The notes beneath the pieces were generated by a model. The model was not told the origin of the DNA. It ran no database searches and saw only the letters and a list, made by a program, of their open reading frames with translations. From an uncultured Dehalococcoidia bacterium (GTDB lineage Bacteria; Chloroflexota; Dehalococcoidia; Lucifugimonadales; CATOSD01), in contig CATOSD010000001.1 in the NCBI GenBank assembly GCA_951812395.1, positions 2,143,108 through 2,207,107 of the forward strand: DNA of 64,000 nucleotides. The letters are read 5' to 3'. The translations under genes and the position numbers were made by a program. Positions 32,838 through 40,669 of the stretch are shown here, in pieces. How positions within the stretch are numbered: the stretch's first letter is position 1; each line of letters opens with the position of its first letter.

Positions 32838-33737
32838 CTACGCGCCCATAAGGCTGAAGATCTGGTCTATAGTCTCGCGGCGGAAGCGTTCGAGGTCGTC
32901 GGCGTCCTTGATTATCGCGCCCAGGGTGCGGACGATTGCGTCACGGTCGAGATGGTCAACGTGCAGGGCCACCATGGCCCTGGCCCAGTCGAGGGTCTCG
33001 GAGATGCCGGGCGTCTTCTCGAGGTCCTCTTCGCGGGCGCGCTCGACGAAACGGCAGACCTGGCGCGCCAGGCGCTCCTCGATGCCCTTCACCTTACGGC
33101 GGACGATTCGCAGCTCCTTGGCGAGGTCGGGGTAGTCTAACCACAAGTAGAGGCAGCGGCGGCGGAGCGCGTCGGACAGGTCGCGCGAGCGGTTGGACGT
33201 GAGGATCACCAGCGGCTTGTGGTTTGCCTTGAGCGTGCCAATCTCAGGGATGGTGACCTGGAAATCGGACAGCACCTCGAGCAGAAACGCCTCGAACTCC
33301 TCGTCGGCGCGGTCCACCTCGTCAATGAGAAGCACAGGCGGCTTGTCTGGCTGAGTCAGGGCGGCGAGCAGAGGGCGCTCCAGGAGGAACTGCCGGCTGA
33401 ATATCTGCTGTTCCTGCTCATCGACGGTGCGTCCCTCCCGCTCGTTCAGCCTGATGCGGAGAAGCTGCTTGGGGTAGTTCCACTCGTAGAGCGCCGTGTT
33501 AACGTCCAGCCCCTCGTAACACTGGAGTCGAATCAGGTTGGTGTCGAGCAGCCGGGCCATCGCGATGGCGATCTCGGTCTTGCCTACGCCGGGGCGGCCC
33601 TCAACGAGCAGCGGGCGCTCAAGCTCGCCCGCGAGGTAGATGGAGGTAGCGATGGATGGATCGGCAACGTAGCTTTGAGCCTCGAGGCCGTCAAGCACGC
33701 GCTGGATCGGGTCGTCCGACAGGCCGGGCTGGCGCAT
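32838..33737 (-). CDS. MoxR-family AAA+ ATPase
   Basis: About 299 aa from ATG 33737. Walker A is LLVEGRPGVGKTE (about 44-56) and Walker B VLLIDEVDRAD. The LYEWNYPKQLLRIR insert, VTIPEIGTLKANHKPLVILTSNRSRDLSDALRRRC (sensor 1 and arginine finger; quoted in part) fit the MoxR group. MoxR ATPases act as chaperones that mature or insert cofactors into partner enzymes, often with VWA-domain proteins; none is seen here. A longer frame to 33,908 overlaps the upstream gene and adds an Arg/Ser-rich unlikely tail, so the start at 33,737, 13 bp after the PAC2 gene, is chosen. The adjacent P450 is a candidate client. Confidence 0.85.
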   Translation of the reverse strand: MRQPGLSDDPIQRVLDGLEAQSYVADPSIATSIYLAGELERPLLVEGRPGVGKTEIAIAMARLLDTNLIRLQCYEGLDVNTALYEWNYPKQLLRIRLNEREGRTVDEQEQQIFSRQFLLERPLLAALTQPDKPPVLLIDEVDRADEEFEAFLLEVLSDFQVTIPEIGTLKANHKPLVILTSNRSRDLSDALRRRCLYLWLDYPDLAKELRIVRRKVKGIEERLARQVCRFVERAREEDLEKTPGISETLDWARAMVALHVDHLDRDAIVRTLGAIIKDADDLERFRRETIDQIFSLMGA

Positions 33738-33750
33738 CGTTTGGCGGCCC

Positions 33751-34716
33751 CTACTCCGTCCGGTCGGGCTGCTCGCCGTCGTCCGATTCCCCGTCGTCCG
33801 AAAAACCGTTCTCCAGCGGCGCGTCGCCATTGTCGAGGCGTTCGCCCAACTCGCGAAGGAAGCCCTCGACGCTGGGCGCGAGGGTGATGTCCTCGCCGCG
33901 CTCGGCACGGGGGGTGCTGGACTGGATGCGGTCGTAGTACTGTTCGAACTGGCGGATCAGCCTGCGAACCTCGTTGTTGTTCTGGATGGCGCTGCTAATC
34001 TCCTGGTACTGCTTTCGCCCGCGATCTGGCCTTATGAGCGAATCTGGAAAGCCATACATGGAGCACAAAGCCTCCATGAGGCGCGATTTGCCCATGTGGT
34101 CCTCTTCAAGCTGGACGTACTGGGGCAGGTGCGCCATGAGGCTGGTGGACTCTATGTCGGAGTCCTCGAGGAGGTTGCTAACCATGTTGACGATGCTGGT
34201 TGGCCCCTGGTAGGTGCTCCGGCGCATCGACACGAGGCCTTCTGTGCGGGAGGCCTTGTCTTCGTTCATGGTGCCGGTCACGAGCACCGGGCGCGTGTGC
34301 GGCACGGAGTCGTACATGCCGCCGATCCGGCAGTGCTCCACGACTTTGAACCGCTTCATGAACGAGACAATCGCGTCGGCATAGTCTTCGCCGTTGGAGT
34401 GCGGCTCGCGAATGTGGAGGAACATGTAGCTTTTGTCCGACTCCGAGTCGTGGGCATAGTTAACTATCGTGTTCGGTATGTTCAGCCTGCGCCGGCCTTC
34501 GACTACGCGGGTGCGAGGCCTGTATCTCGTGAAGTCGAAGAACGAACCGGGGCGGGCAAGTCTGCCCAGTTCGCTCGCGCCGAGGTGGCGCTCGAGGCTC
34601 GTAAGCACGAGGGTTCCCACGCGCCCGACGTTGATCCACGGGCGCAGGATACTTATCGCGATTATGTCTTCGTCTTCCGGCAGCGGCTCAACTACGTCGA
34701 ATTCGCCTAGTCTCAT
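33751..34716 (-). CDS. PAC2-family protein
   Basis: About 321 aa from ATG 34716 (MRLGEFDVVEPLPEDEDIIA). The first 240 residues follow the PAC2 pattern, known from proteasome-assembly chaperones and many bacterial and archaeal homologues: SILRPWINVGRVGTLVLTSL, the FFDFTRYRPR segment, and a VSNLLEDSDIESTSLMAHLP block near 195-215. The last 80 residues are acidic and disordered. Bacterial function is unsettled. It opens an operon with MoxR, P450 and protease genes. An alternate start at 34,791 overlaps the promoter-proximal leader and is not favoured. Confidence 0.75.
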   Translation of the reverse strand: MRLGEFDVVEPLPEDEDIIAISILRPWINVGRVGTLVLTSLERHLGASELGRLARPGSFFDFTRYRPRTRVVEGRRRLNIPNTIVNYAHDSESDKSYMFLHIREPHSNGEDYADAIVSFMKRFKVVEHCRIGGMYDSVPHTRPVLVTGTMNEDKASRTEGLVSMRRSTYQGPTSIVNMVSNLLEDSDIESTSLMAHLPQYVQLEEDHMGKSRLMEALCSMYGFPDSLIRPDRGRKQYQEISSAIQNNNEVRRLIRQFEQYYDRIQSSTPRAERGEDITLAPSVEGFLRELGERLDNGDAPLENGFSDDGESDDGEQPDRTE

Positions 34717-34802
34717 TCGTTCCACCCAGGTACTGCTGAGGTCACATTTCCGCCAAGTGGGACTGTGACTTTGTGGGCGGCTTGCGACCACCCGTCGTTG
34801 TT

Positions 34803-34831
34803 AGTGTATTGACCCGTTCTGAGACTGTCAA
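34803..34831 (-). promoter_or_regulatory. Promoter of the PAC2-MoxR-P450-protease operon
   Basis: On the minus strand TTGACA (34831-34826), 17 bases, TACACT (34808-34803), about 87 bp before ATG 34716. The region also serves the divergent SDR gene, for which TACAAT at 34,888-34,893 is a candidate -10. Confidence 0.6.
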
Positions 34832-34939
34832 CAAGCGGGGCGCGTCCACGAACCGCGCCGCCTGTTGACGGCGCCAATGGGCCGCTCCTACAATGAGCCG
34901 CATAACGCAACCCCAAAAGACACTGCGGGAGGTTGACTC

Positions 34940-35692
34940 ATGAGACTCGCAGGCAAGGTTGCCTTCGTCAGCGGTGGAGCGCGCGGCATGGGAGCCGCCG
35001 AGGCCCGGCTGTTCGCCCGCGAGGGGGCCAAGGTGGCGTTCGGAGACGTGCTGGACGAGGAGGGCCGCAAGGTCGAAGCCGAAATCAACGAGATGGGCGG
35101 CCAGGCGCTCTACGTCCATCTGGACGTCACACAGCCCGACTCGTGGAAGGACGCGATGGACGCGACGATCGAGACGTTTGGCAAGCTCGACGTGCTGGTG
35201 AACAATGCAGGCGTGCTGGTCGACGGCACCCACGACGACGCCACAATCGAGAACTGGGACCGCGTCATGGACGTGAACGCGAGGGGCGTGTTCCTGGGCG
35301 TGATGGCGGCTATTCCCCACATGAGAGCCGCCGGCGGTGGGTCGATCGTCAACATCTCCTCCATTTCGGGCATCATTGGCCAGGAACACATCCACGCCGG
35401 TTACAACGCCTCCAAGGGCGCGGTGAGGCTGTTGACCAAGTCGATTGCGATTCAGTACGCGAAAGAGCGCATACGCGTCAACTCGGTGCATCCCGGCGGG
35501 GTCGAGACGCCCATGACGGCTGCCGGACGGGCCGACCCAGAACGCTTCGCGCGGGCCGTAGCCGCGACGCCGCTGGGGCGGTACGCCGTTCCCGACGAAA
35601 TCGCCCACGGCGTGCTCTTCCTGGCGTCCGACGAGTCGTCGTACATGACCGGCAGCGAGTTGGTCATCGACGGCGGCCTCACGGCGCAGTAG
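34940..35692 (+). CDS. Short-chain dehydrogenase/reductase (glucose-1-dehydrogenase-like)
   Basis: 250 aa classical SDR. Motifs: VSGGARGMGAAEA (dinucleotide site, residues 9-21), an Asp after the second strand (FGDVLDEEG) suggesting NAD preference, NNAGVLVDG, the catalytic Ser in NISSISGI, YNASKGAV (Tyr/Lys) and HPGGVETPM. The C-terminus ends LVIDGGLTAQ as in most family members. GGGAGG lies 8 nt before the ATG. It is transcribed alone, divergent from the PAC2 operon. The alcohol substrate is not predictable. Confidence 0.9.
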   Translation: MRLAGKVAFVSGGARGMGAAEARLFAREGAKVAFGDVLDEEGRKVEAEINEMGGQALYVHLDVTQPDSWKDAMDATIETFGKLDVLVNNAGVLVDGTHDDATIENWDRVMDVNARGVFLGVMAAIPHMRAAGGGSIVNISSISGIIGQEHIHAGYNASKGAVRLLTKSIAIQYAKERIRVNSVHPGGVETPMTAAGRADPERFARAVAATPLGRYAVPDEIAHGVLFLASDESSYMTGSELVIDGGLTAQ

Positions 35693-35719
35693 CCTCGAAA
35701 CAGGCGTTAAGGTGTTTCC

Positions 35720-35822
35720 TATTGGCCTCCTCTCGCTAAATGAGAGAGGATTGAGGTGGGGGTGAAGGGGTGAGGCGACCCACCCCCATCCTAACCTTCC
35801 CCCATCGAAGGGGAAGGGACTT
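35720..35822 (+). repeat. Hairpin plus REP-like repeat after the SDR gene
   Basis: CCTCTCGCTAAATGAGAGAGG (about 35,728-35,748, quoted in part) forms a hairpin and a full REP-like unit follows at 35,781-35,820 with stem CCTTCCCC/GGGGAAGG and the GGGAC end. They lie in the 196-bp gap before the ThuA-like gene and may end SDR transcription. Confidence 0.65.
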
Positions 35823-35888
35823 TGGGATACCCCCTGGGATTTATCGGCAAGTTCAGTACGGCATCTGAATCATCTCAGGAGAAAACAG

Positions 35889-36563
35889 ATGAAGCTGCTC
35901 GTCATCTCCGGTGGCAGACACCCCTACCACGAATCTACGCCAATTCTGCAACAGTTCCTGACGGCGGCGGGCCACGAGGCGACGGTGTCGGAGGACGCCT
36001 CGATGCTCGGAGACGCCGACGCGATGGCCCAGTACGACGCGCTGGTCTTCAACACGCTGCGCGAGGGCGAGCTGGTCCTGTCGGCTAGCGAACAGGAGGG
36101 CCTGAAGGGCTACGTGAGCGGAGGCAAAGGGTTCGTGTGCATCCACATCGCGGGCTGCGCTCCGGACTCGTGGCCGGAGTACCACGACGTGACCGGCGGC
36201 GGCTGGGTTATGGCGAAGAGCTTCCACCCGCCATACGGCCACTTCACGGTGAACGTGTCCCAGCCCGGCCACCCGGGCGTGGCGGGCGTGTCCGACTTCG
36301 AGACCAGCGACGAGCTTTACATGGGCATCGTATTCAAGGAAGGCAACGACGTTTTCATCACAGGCGACTCCGAGGACGGCACCCACCCGTGGCGCGGCGA
36401 GGACACGTTCATGCCGGGCGGCACCTTCCCACTGGGCTGGACCCGCTCCTACGGCGAGGGCAGGGTGTTCGTCACGCTGCTGGGCCACAACGGCCTCAGC
36501 GTCAGGACGCCCCAGTTCCAGCAGATTGTGCTTAACGGCGTGGAGTGGGCCACCGGCGGCTAG
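35889..36563 (+). CDS. ThuA-like (class I amidotransferase-fold) protein
   Basis: 224 aa. It starts MKLLVISGGRHPYHESTPIL, continues with YDALVFNTLREGELVLSASE and GKGFVCIHIAGCAPDSWPEY, the pattern of ThuA/trehalose-utilisation domain proteins; the Cys in FVCIHIAG sits at the nucleophile-elbow region although catalysis in this family is unclear. The C-terminal part with SFHPPYGHFTVNVSQPGHPG and HPWRGEDTFMPGG continues the fold. Related proteins act in sugar metabolism. It lies 6 bp upstream of aroE on the same strand, a likely shared transcript without an obvious shared pathway. Confidence 0.8.
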   Translation: MKLLVISGGRHPYHESTPILQQFLTAAGHEATVSEDASMLGDADAMAQYDALVFNTLREGELVLSASEQEGLKGYVSGGKGFVCIHIAGCAPDSWPEYHDVTGGGWVMAKSFHPPYGHFTVNVSQPGHPGVAGVSDFETSDELYMGIVFKEGNDVFITGDSEDGTHPWRGEDTFMPGGTFPLGWTRSYGEGRVFVTLLGHNGLSVRTPQFQQIVLNGVEWATGG

Positions 36564-36569
36564 GTCGGC

Positions 36570-37424
36570 ATGTCGCGCAAGCTCGGCATCTTCGGCTACC
36601 CGATAGGCCACTCGCTGTCGCCCGTGTTCCAGCAGGCGGCGCTCGACCACCACGAGATTGACGCCCGGTACGAGGCGTGGGAGACCCACCCTCGCGAGCT
36701 TGGAGAGGCGGTCGCGTGTCTGCGCGGCTGCGAGTACTTGGGCGCGAACGTGACCGTGCCGCACAAAGTAGAGGTGATGGCGCACCTCGACGAGGTGGAC
36801 GAGATGGCGAGGCTCATCGGCGCCGTCAACACCATCGTCAAGCGCGGCGACCGGCTGACGGGACACAACACGGACGCCGGCGGATTCGTGGAGGCGCTGC
36901 GACAGGCGGGAGGGTTCGATCCCAGAGGCAGGCGCGCCCTGCTGCTGGGCGCGGGCGGCGCTGCGCGGGCGGCCGCCTTCGCGCTGGTTCGAGAGGGCGC
37001 GAGCGAGCTTGTCATCGCCAACCGGACGCTCGAGCGCGCGGCTTCGCTTGCGGTGGAGTTGGGTGGACGCAATCGAGGAGTGACCGCCATCTCTCTACAC
37101 GACGCCGCCGCGATTGGAGAGACCACGTCTTCAGCCGACCTAGTCGTCAACTCCACCACCGTCGGCATGAGGCACACGCCCGAACAGGACACGTCGCCGC
37201 TGCCGGACTGCGTCCTCGGAAGCGGCAGCGTCGTCTACGACATGGTGTACAACCCGGCCCGTACGCCCCTCCTCGCGCAGGCCGAACTCGCCGGCGCGAC
37301 TGCCGTCGGCGGGCTGTCGATGCTGATACACCAGGGAGCGGCAGCGTTCGAGCTGTGGACCGGCAAGCGTGCGCCGGTGGAGGTGATGTTCGAGGCGGCG
37401 GAGCGGGCGATGAAGGGAATGTAG
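36570..37424 (+). CDS. aroE: Shikimate dehydrogenase
   Basis: 284 aa. Reduces 3-dehydroshikimate with NADPH in aromatic amino acid synthesis. Shikimate-binding motifs are GYPIGHSLSPVFQQAA at the N-terminus, GANVTVPHKVEVMAHLD with the catalytic Lys, and HNTDAGGFVEAL with the catalytic Asp. The dinucleotide motif is LLLGAGGAARAAAFAL and the NADP-contacting ANRTLERAASLA follows. GLSMLIHQGAAAFELWTG near the C-terminus is also conserved. aroK-aroB lies 600 bp downstream, so part of the pathway is clustered. Confidence 0.95.
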   Translation: MSRKLGIFGYPIGHSLSPVFQQAALDHHEIDARYEAWETHPRELGEAVACLRGCEYLGANVTVPHKVEVMAHLDEVDEMARLIGAVNTIVKRGDRLTGHNTDAGGFVEALRQAGGFDPRGRRALLLGAGGAARAAAFALVREGASELVIANRTLERAASLAVELGGRNRGVTAISLHDAAAIGETTSSADLVVNSTTVGMRHTPEQDTSPLPDCVLGSGSVVYDMVYNPARTPLLAQAELAGATAVGGLSMLIHQGAAAFELWTGKRAPVEVMFEAAERAMKGM

Positions 37425-37435
37425 GCCCAGCGTTA

Positions 37436-37852
37436 ATGATGCCGTTCTGGGGGCGACTTTGGGAGTCGTCGAGAAAGTTAGCCAAACTACCGGCAACGTG
37501 GGGACCGCTTCTGGTATCGCTGCTTGTTGCGGGTGTCTATCTGTCCACTGTGATTGCAAACATGGACACAGAGCCGGATGGGGCCGCCGCCGCCGCATTC
37601 GCCCTCATTACGGCTACAGCGGTGTTTGCGAGAACACTGGAAGGCGGGAGCCGCATCAAGTGGAGAGCTCTGGTCACACGAATCAACGCGATTGTCGTCA
37701 CATGGGCCGGCTATTCCGCAGCCTTAATCTGGCTCCTTAGCGAGACCGGATCCGCCATGGAATTACAGTACCGGCTAGTTGGAATCGTCGCAGTGGGAGT
37801 TGGTACGTTGGCGTCATTCGTCATTGTGGCGAGGGGAATGCAAGAGAGCTAG
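37436..37852 (+). CDS. Small multi-pass membrane protein, unknown function
   Basis: 138 aa. Four hydrophobic segments are visible at about 25-42, 50-66, 83-100 and 110-130, separated by short loops; the N-terminus is basic. No family is recognised. It begins 12 bp after aroE with two adjacent ATGs (37,436 and 37,439) and no strong ribosome-binding site. Its codons are less biased to G/C than those of aroE, which may point to later acquisition. It converges with a tiny minus-strand gene whose stop lies 3 bp away. Confidence 0.6.
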   Translation: MMPFWGRLWESSRKLAKLPATWGPLLVSLLVAGVYLSTVIANMDTEPDGAAAAAFALITATAVFARTLEGGSRIKWRALVTRINAIVVTWAGYSAALIWLLSETGSAMELQYRLVGIVAVGVGTLASFVIVARGMQES

Positions 37853-37854
37853 TC

Positions 37855-37986
37855 TTACAACCCACTGAAGAGGCCATATCGCCAAACAATGAACACGAAA
37901 CCCAAGGCCGAAATGACCCCCATGACTAGACCCAACACTCTGTCCCAATCTCTGTCTTTGGACAGAAACCTTTTGGTGTTCAACAT
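37855..37986 (-). CDS. 43-aa single-span membrane protein
   Basis: Reading minus from ATG 37986: MLNTKRFLSKDRDWDRVLGL then VMGVISALGFVFIVWRYGLF and SGL, stop TAA at 37857-37855. The first 17 residues are charged and the next 20 make one clear transmembrane helix. GAGGGAG lies about 8-14 nt upstream of the ATG, a good ribosome-binding site. It is too short for usual gene-calling limits. The helix, the site and the snug placement 3 bp from the end of the neighbouring convergent gene favour a real gene. Function unknown. Confidence 0.5.
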   Translation of the reverse strand: MLNTKRFLSKDRDWDRVLGLVMGVISALGFVFIVWRYGLFSGL

Positions 37987-38040
37987 TCCCACATCTCCCT
38001 CGGCTCATGGTAGATTCATGGTAAGTTACGGTGGCCAATC

Positions 38041-39723
38041 ATGTCAAAAGCTGAAGTCAAGTCTCTTTATCGGAACATCTTCGTAACCGGCTTTTCCGGC
38101 TCGGGCAAGACCACAGTGGGGCGCATCGCGGCGCGGCTGCTCGGCTGGGAATTCGTCGACCTGGATGAAGAGATCGAGAAGGCTGCGGGAACGACCATCG
38201 AGCAGATGTTCGCCCGGCACGGCGAACCGTACTTCAGGCGGCTGGAGAGCGAGCGTCTCGCTGCGGCATTAGGGCGTGACATGCAGGTCGTGTCCACCGG
38301 CGGGGGCATCGTGGTCGACTGGCGCAACCGCCGCCTGATGGAGCGCGGGGGGACGATCGTATGCCTGGAGGCGCGGCCCGAGACGCTGTTCGCCCGCGTG
38401 GAGCGCCAGGCCCGCGAGGATACCGAGGCGTCGGCGCGCCCGATGCTGTTCGCCGCCGATGCGCTGGCTCGGATACGCTCCTTGAAGGCGCGAAGGCAAT
38501 TCGCCTATACTCATGCACGGCTAATCGTACACACCGACGACCTGTCGCCCGAACAGGCGGCAATGGAAGTCGTCAGGGGGTGGGAGAACATCAGCGAAAC
38601 CAACGAGACGCGCGCCGCTTGGGACTCTCCGGACCTTGCCGCGGTTGTGGAAACATCCGCCGGCGACTACCCCGTCTGGGTCGGCTGGGGCATTATGGAC
38701 ACCCTCGGCGAGCGCGTGATCCAGACAGTCGGCGAGACCTCGACGACGTACATCTTCACCGACGAGCACGTGTACTCGTTGGCCCGGCGCGCCCAGTCTT
38801 CACTCGAGATAGCCGGCATCGCCGCGCACATCTTCATCATGCCCGCCGGTGAGCGGCACAAGACGCTCGAGACGGTAGAGCTCGCCTACGACTGGCTGTC
38901 GCACCGCAGAGCCGAGCGCGGCCATCTGGTGCTTTCCGTGGGCGGCGGCGTCGTGGGCGACCTGGCCGGCTTCGTGGCCGCCACCTACGTGCGGGGCATG
39001 CCCTTCGCGCAGGCGCCCACCAGTCTGCTCGCGATGATGGACGCCTCGATTGGCGGGAAGGTGGCGGTCGATCTTCCGCGCGGCAAAAACCTGGTGGGCG
39101 CGTTCTACCAGCCCCGGCTGGTGCTGTCGGACGTGGGCGTCCTGCGCGGCCTGTCTGCGCGGCAGATGGCGTCCGGCTGGGCCGAGGCCATCAAGCACGG
39201 GCTGATCCTGGACGAGGACCTGCTCGCGGACTTCGACCGGCAGCGGGACGCGCTCCTGGCGCTGGAGCCGGAGTCCGCCGCCGAGCTGATCCGCCGCAGC
39301 GTGGCCATCAAGGCCAACGTGGTATCGCGGGACGAGCGGGAGACGCTTGGCATCCGGGTTTTGCTCAACTACGGCCACACGATAGGCCACGCCATCGAGG
39401 CCGCGACCGGATACGACACATACCTGCACGGCGAGGCGGTGAGCGTGGGCATGATGGGGGCCGCGAACATCGCGCTGCAGAAGGGCCTGCTGGACGCCGA
39501 GTCGGTGGAGCGGCAGGCGGACATGCTGCGCTCGTTCGGGCTGCCGCTGACCTGCGAGGGCGTGAGTGTGGACGCCATCGAAGAGGCAATGCGCTCGGAC
39601 AAGAAGGTTTCCGCGGGCTCGATTCGCTGGGTTCTGCTGGATGGCATCGGCAACGCGGTCACGCGGAACGACGTTCCGCCGGAGTTGGTGCGGGAGACGC
39701 TCGAAAAGCTGGCTGCGGGCTAA
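38041..39723 (+). CDS. aroKB: Bifunctional shikimate kinase / 3-dehydroquinate synthase
   Basis: 560 aa fusion of two shikimate-pathway enzymes that are separate in most bacteria. Residues 10-180 are the kinase: P-loop VTGFSGSGKTTVGR, shikimate contacts in FVDLDEEIEKAAGTTIEQMF and GEPYFRRLESE, and STGGGIVV. Residues 200-555 are 3-dehydroquinate synthase: VGGGVVGDLAGFVAATYVRG (NAD), SLLAMMDASIGGKVAVDLPR, KNLVGAFYQP, and metal ligands in the Glu of WAEAIKHG, LNYGHTIGHAIE and YLHGEAVSVGM. All key residues are visible. The stop directly touches the next ATG (TAAATG). Confidence 0.94.
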   Translation: MSKAEVKSLYRNIFVTGFSGSGKTTVGRIAARLLGWEFVDLDEEIEKAAGTTIEQMFARHGEPYFRRLESERLAAALGRDMQVVSTGGGIVVDWRNRRLMERGGTIVCLEARPETLFARVERQAREDTEASARPMLFAADALARIRSLKARRQFAYTHARLIVHTDDLSPEQAAMEVVRGWENISETNETRAAWDSPDLAAVVETSAGDYPVWVGWGIMDTLGERVIQTVGETSTTYIFTDEHVYSLARRAQSSLEIAGIAAHIFIMPAGERHKTLETVELAYDWLSHRRAERGHLVLSVGGGVVGDLAGFVAATYVRGMPFAQAPTSLLAMMDASIGGKVAVDLPRGKNLVGAFYQPRLVLSDVGVLRGLSARQMASGWAEAIKHGLILDEDLLADFDRQRDALLALEPESAAELIRRSVAIKANVVSRDERETLGIRVLLNYGHTIGHAIEAATGYDTYLHGEAVSVGMMGAANIALQKGLLDAESVERQADMLRSFGLPLTCEGVSVDAIEEAMRSDKKVSAGSIRWVLLDGIGNAVTRNDVPPELVRETLEKLAAG

Positions 39724-40590
39724 ATGTGGGAATGGGCGTGGCTGTGGCTCGCTCTGCTCGGCGTGGGCTCAGGCGCGCTCGGGGTGCTCGTGGGGGCGGG
39801 CGGCGGGTTCATCATCGCGCCGCTGTTGCGCATCTTCTTCGACAAGAACCCTGAAATCGTAGCGGGAACCACGGTCACGCTCGTCGCCATCAACAGCATT
39901 TCGGGGGCGTTCGCGTACAGGAGTATGCGGATTGTGGACAGGCGCAGCGCTTTGATATTCGCGCTCGCCGCGATTCCGGGCTCCGTGCTGGCCCCGTTTG
40001 TGCTCAGCAGCGCGCTGGAGGGCGTACCCGGCGTGTACGACTTCCCCTTTGGCCTTCTGCTGGTGCTTCTGGCCGTGCGGATGGCGACCCAGAAGGAAGT
40101 CGCGGACGAGTCGACCCCTATCTCCAAGCTGCGCGGCGGCCCGCGCTTCGTCAAGGCCGCCTCGCTGAAGAGGCGGGTTGTTGCCACTCGTGCAGGCCAG
40201 ACCTATCGATACCGGCTGCACGAGGGCTACGCAGCGGGGGTGAACTTGGTGCTCGGCTTCGTTTCCAGCTTCTTCGGCATCGGCGGCGGATGGCTCAGAA
40301 CGCCCATCCTCGTCTACGTATTCCGCTTTCCGGTGCAGATCGCCGTGGCGACCTCCATATTCACCCTCTCCTTCTACACCACGGCAGGGGCGGCTACGTA
40401 CGCATTCCGGGGCGCCGTCGAGTGGTTCCCGACGCTACTGTTCACGGGCGCGGGCCTCATAGTCGGCGCGCAGATTGGCGCCAGGCTATCCACGGTAGTG
40501 CGGGGAGTCTGGATCATGCGCCTGTTGATGCTGCTCATTTTCGCGATGGGCGTGTACCTGACGGTGAACGGAGTGCGGGAGTACTTCTAG
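39724..40590 (+). CDS. TauE/SafE-family membrane transporter
   Basis: 288 aa with about eight hydrophobic helices. The two-repeat pattern of the family is clear: GVLVGAGGGFIIAPLLRIFF near the start and FVSSFFGIGGGWLRTPILVY in the second half, each with the Gly-rich GxGGG turn followed by a Pro. A basic cytoplasmic loop (about residues 118-165) separates the halves. The family exports sulfite, taurine-derived sulfoacetate or related anions; the substrate is unknown. Its ATG follows the aroKB stop without a gap, so it is translated from the same message. Confidence 0.85.
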   Translation: MWEWAWLWLALLGVGSGALGVLVGAGGGFIIAPLLRIFFDKNPEIVAGTTVTLVAINSISGAFAYRSMRIVDRRSALIFALAAIPGSVLAPFVLSSALEGVPGVYDFPFGLLLVLLAVRMATQKEVADESTPISKLRGGPRFVKAASLKRRVVATRAGQTYRYRLHEGYAAGVNLVLGFVSSFFGIGGGWLRTPILVYVFRFPVQIAVATSIFTLSFYTTAGAATYAFRGAVEWFPTLLFTGAGLIVGAQIGARLSTVVRGVWIMRLLMLLIFAMGVYLTVNGVREYF

Positions 40591-40634
40591 GCAAGGTGAG
40601 TGGCGGCGCACCTGGCAAGGCGCCGTGGGGCGCG

Positions 40635-40663
40635 TTGCATCCCAACCCGCCTTGTGCCACAAT
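40635..40663 (+). promoter_or_regulatory. Promoter placing the tgt transcript start at its AUG
   Basis: TTGCAT (40635-40640), 17 bases, CACAAT (40658-40663), then six bases to ATG 40670. Transcription would start at or next to the A of the start codon, and no ribosome-binding site precedes the ATG, so a leaderless mRNA is predicted. Confidence 0.4.
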
Positions 40664-40669
40664 TCTGCC

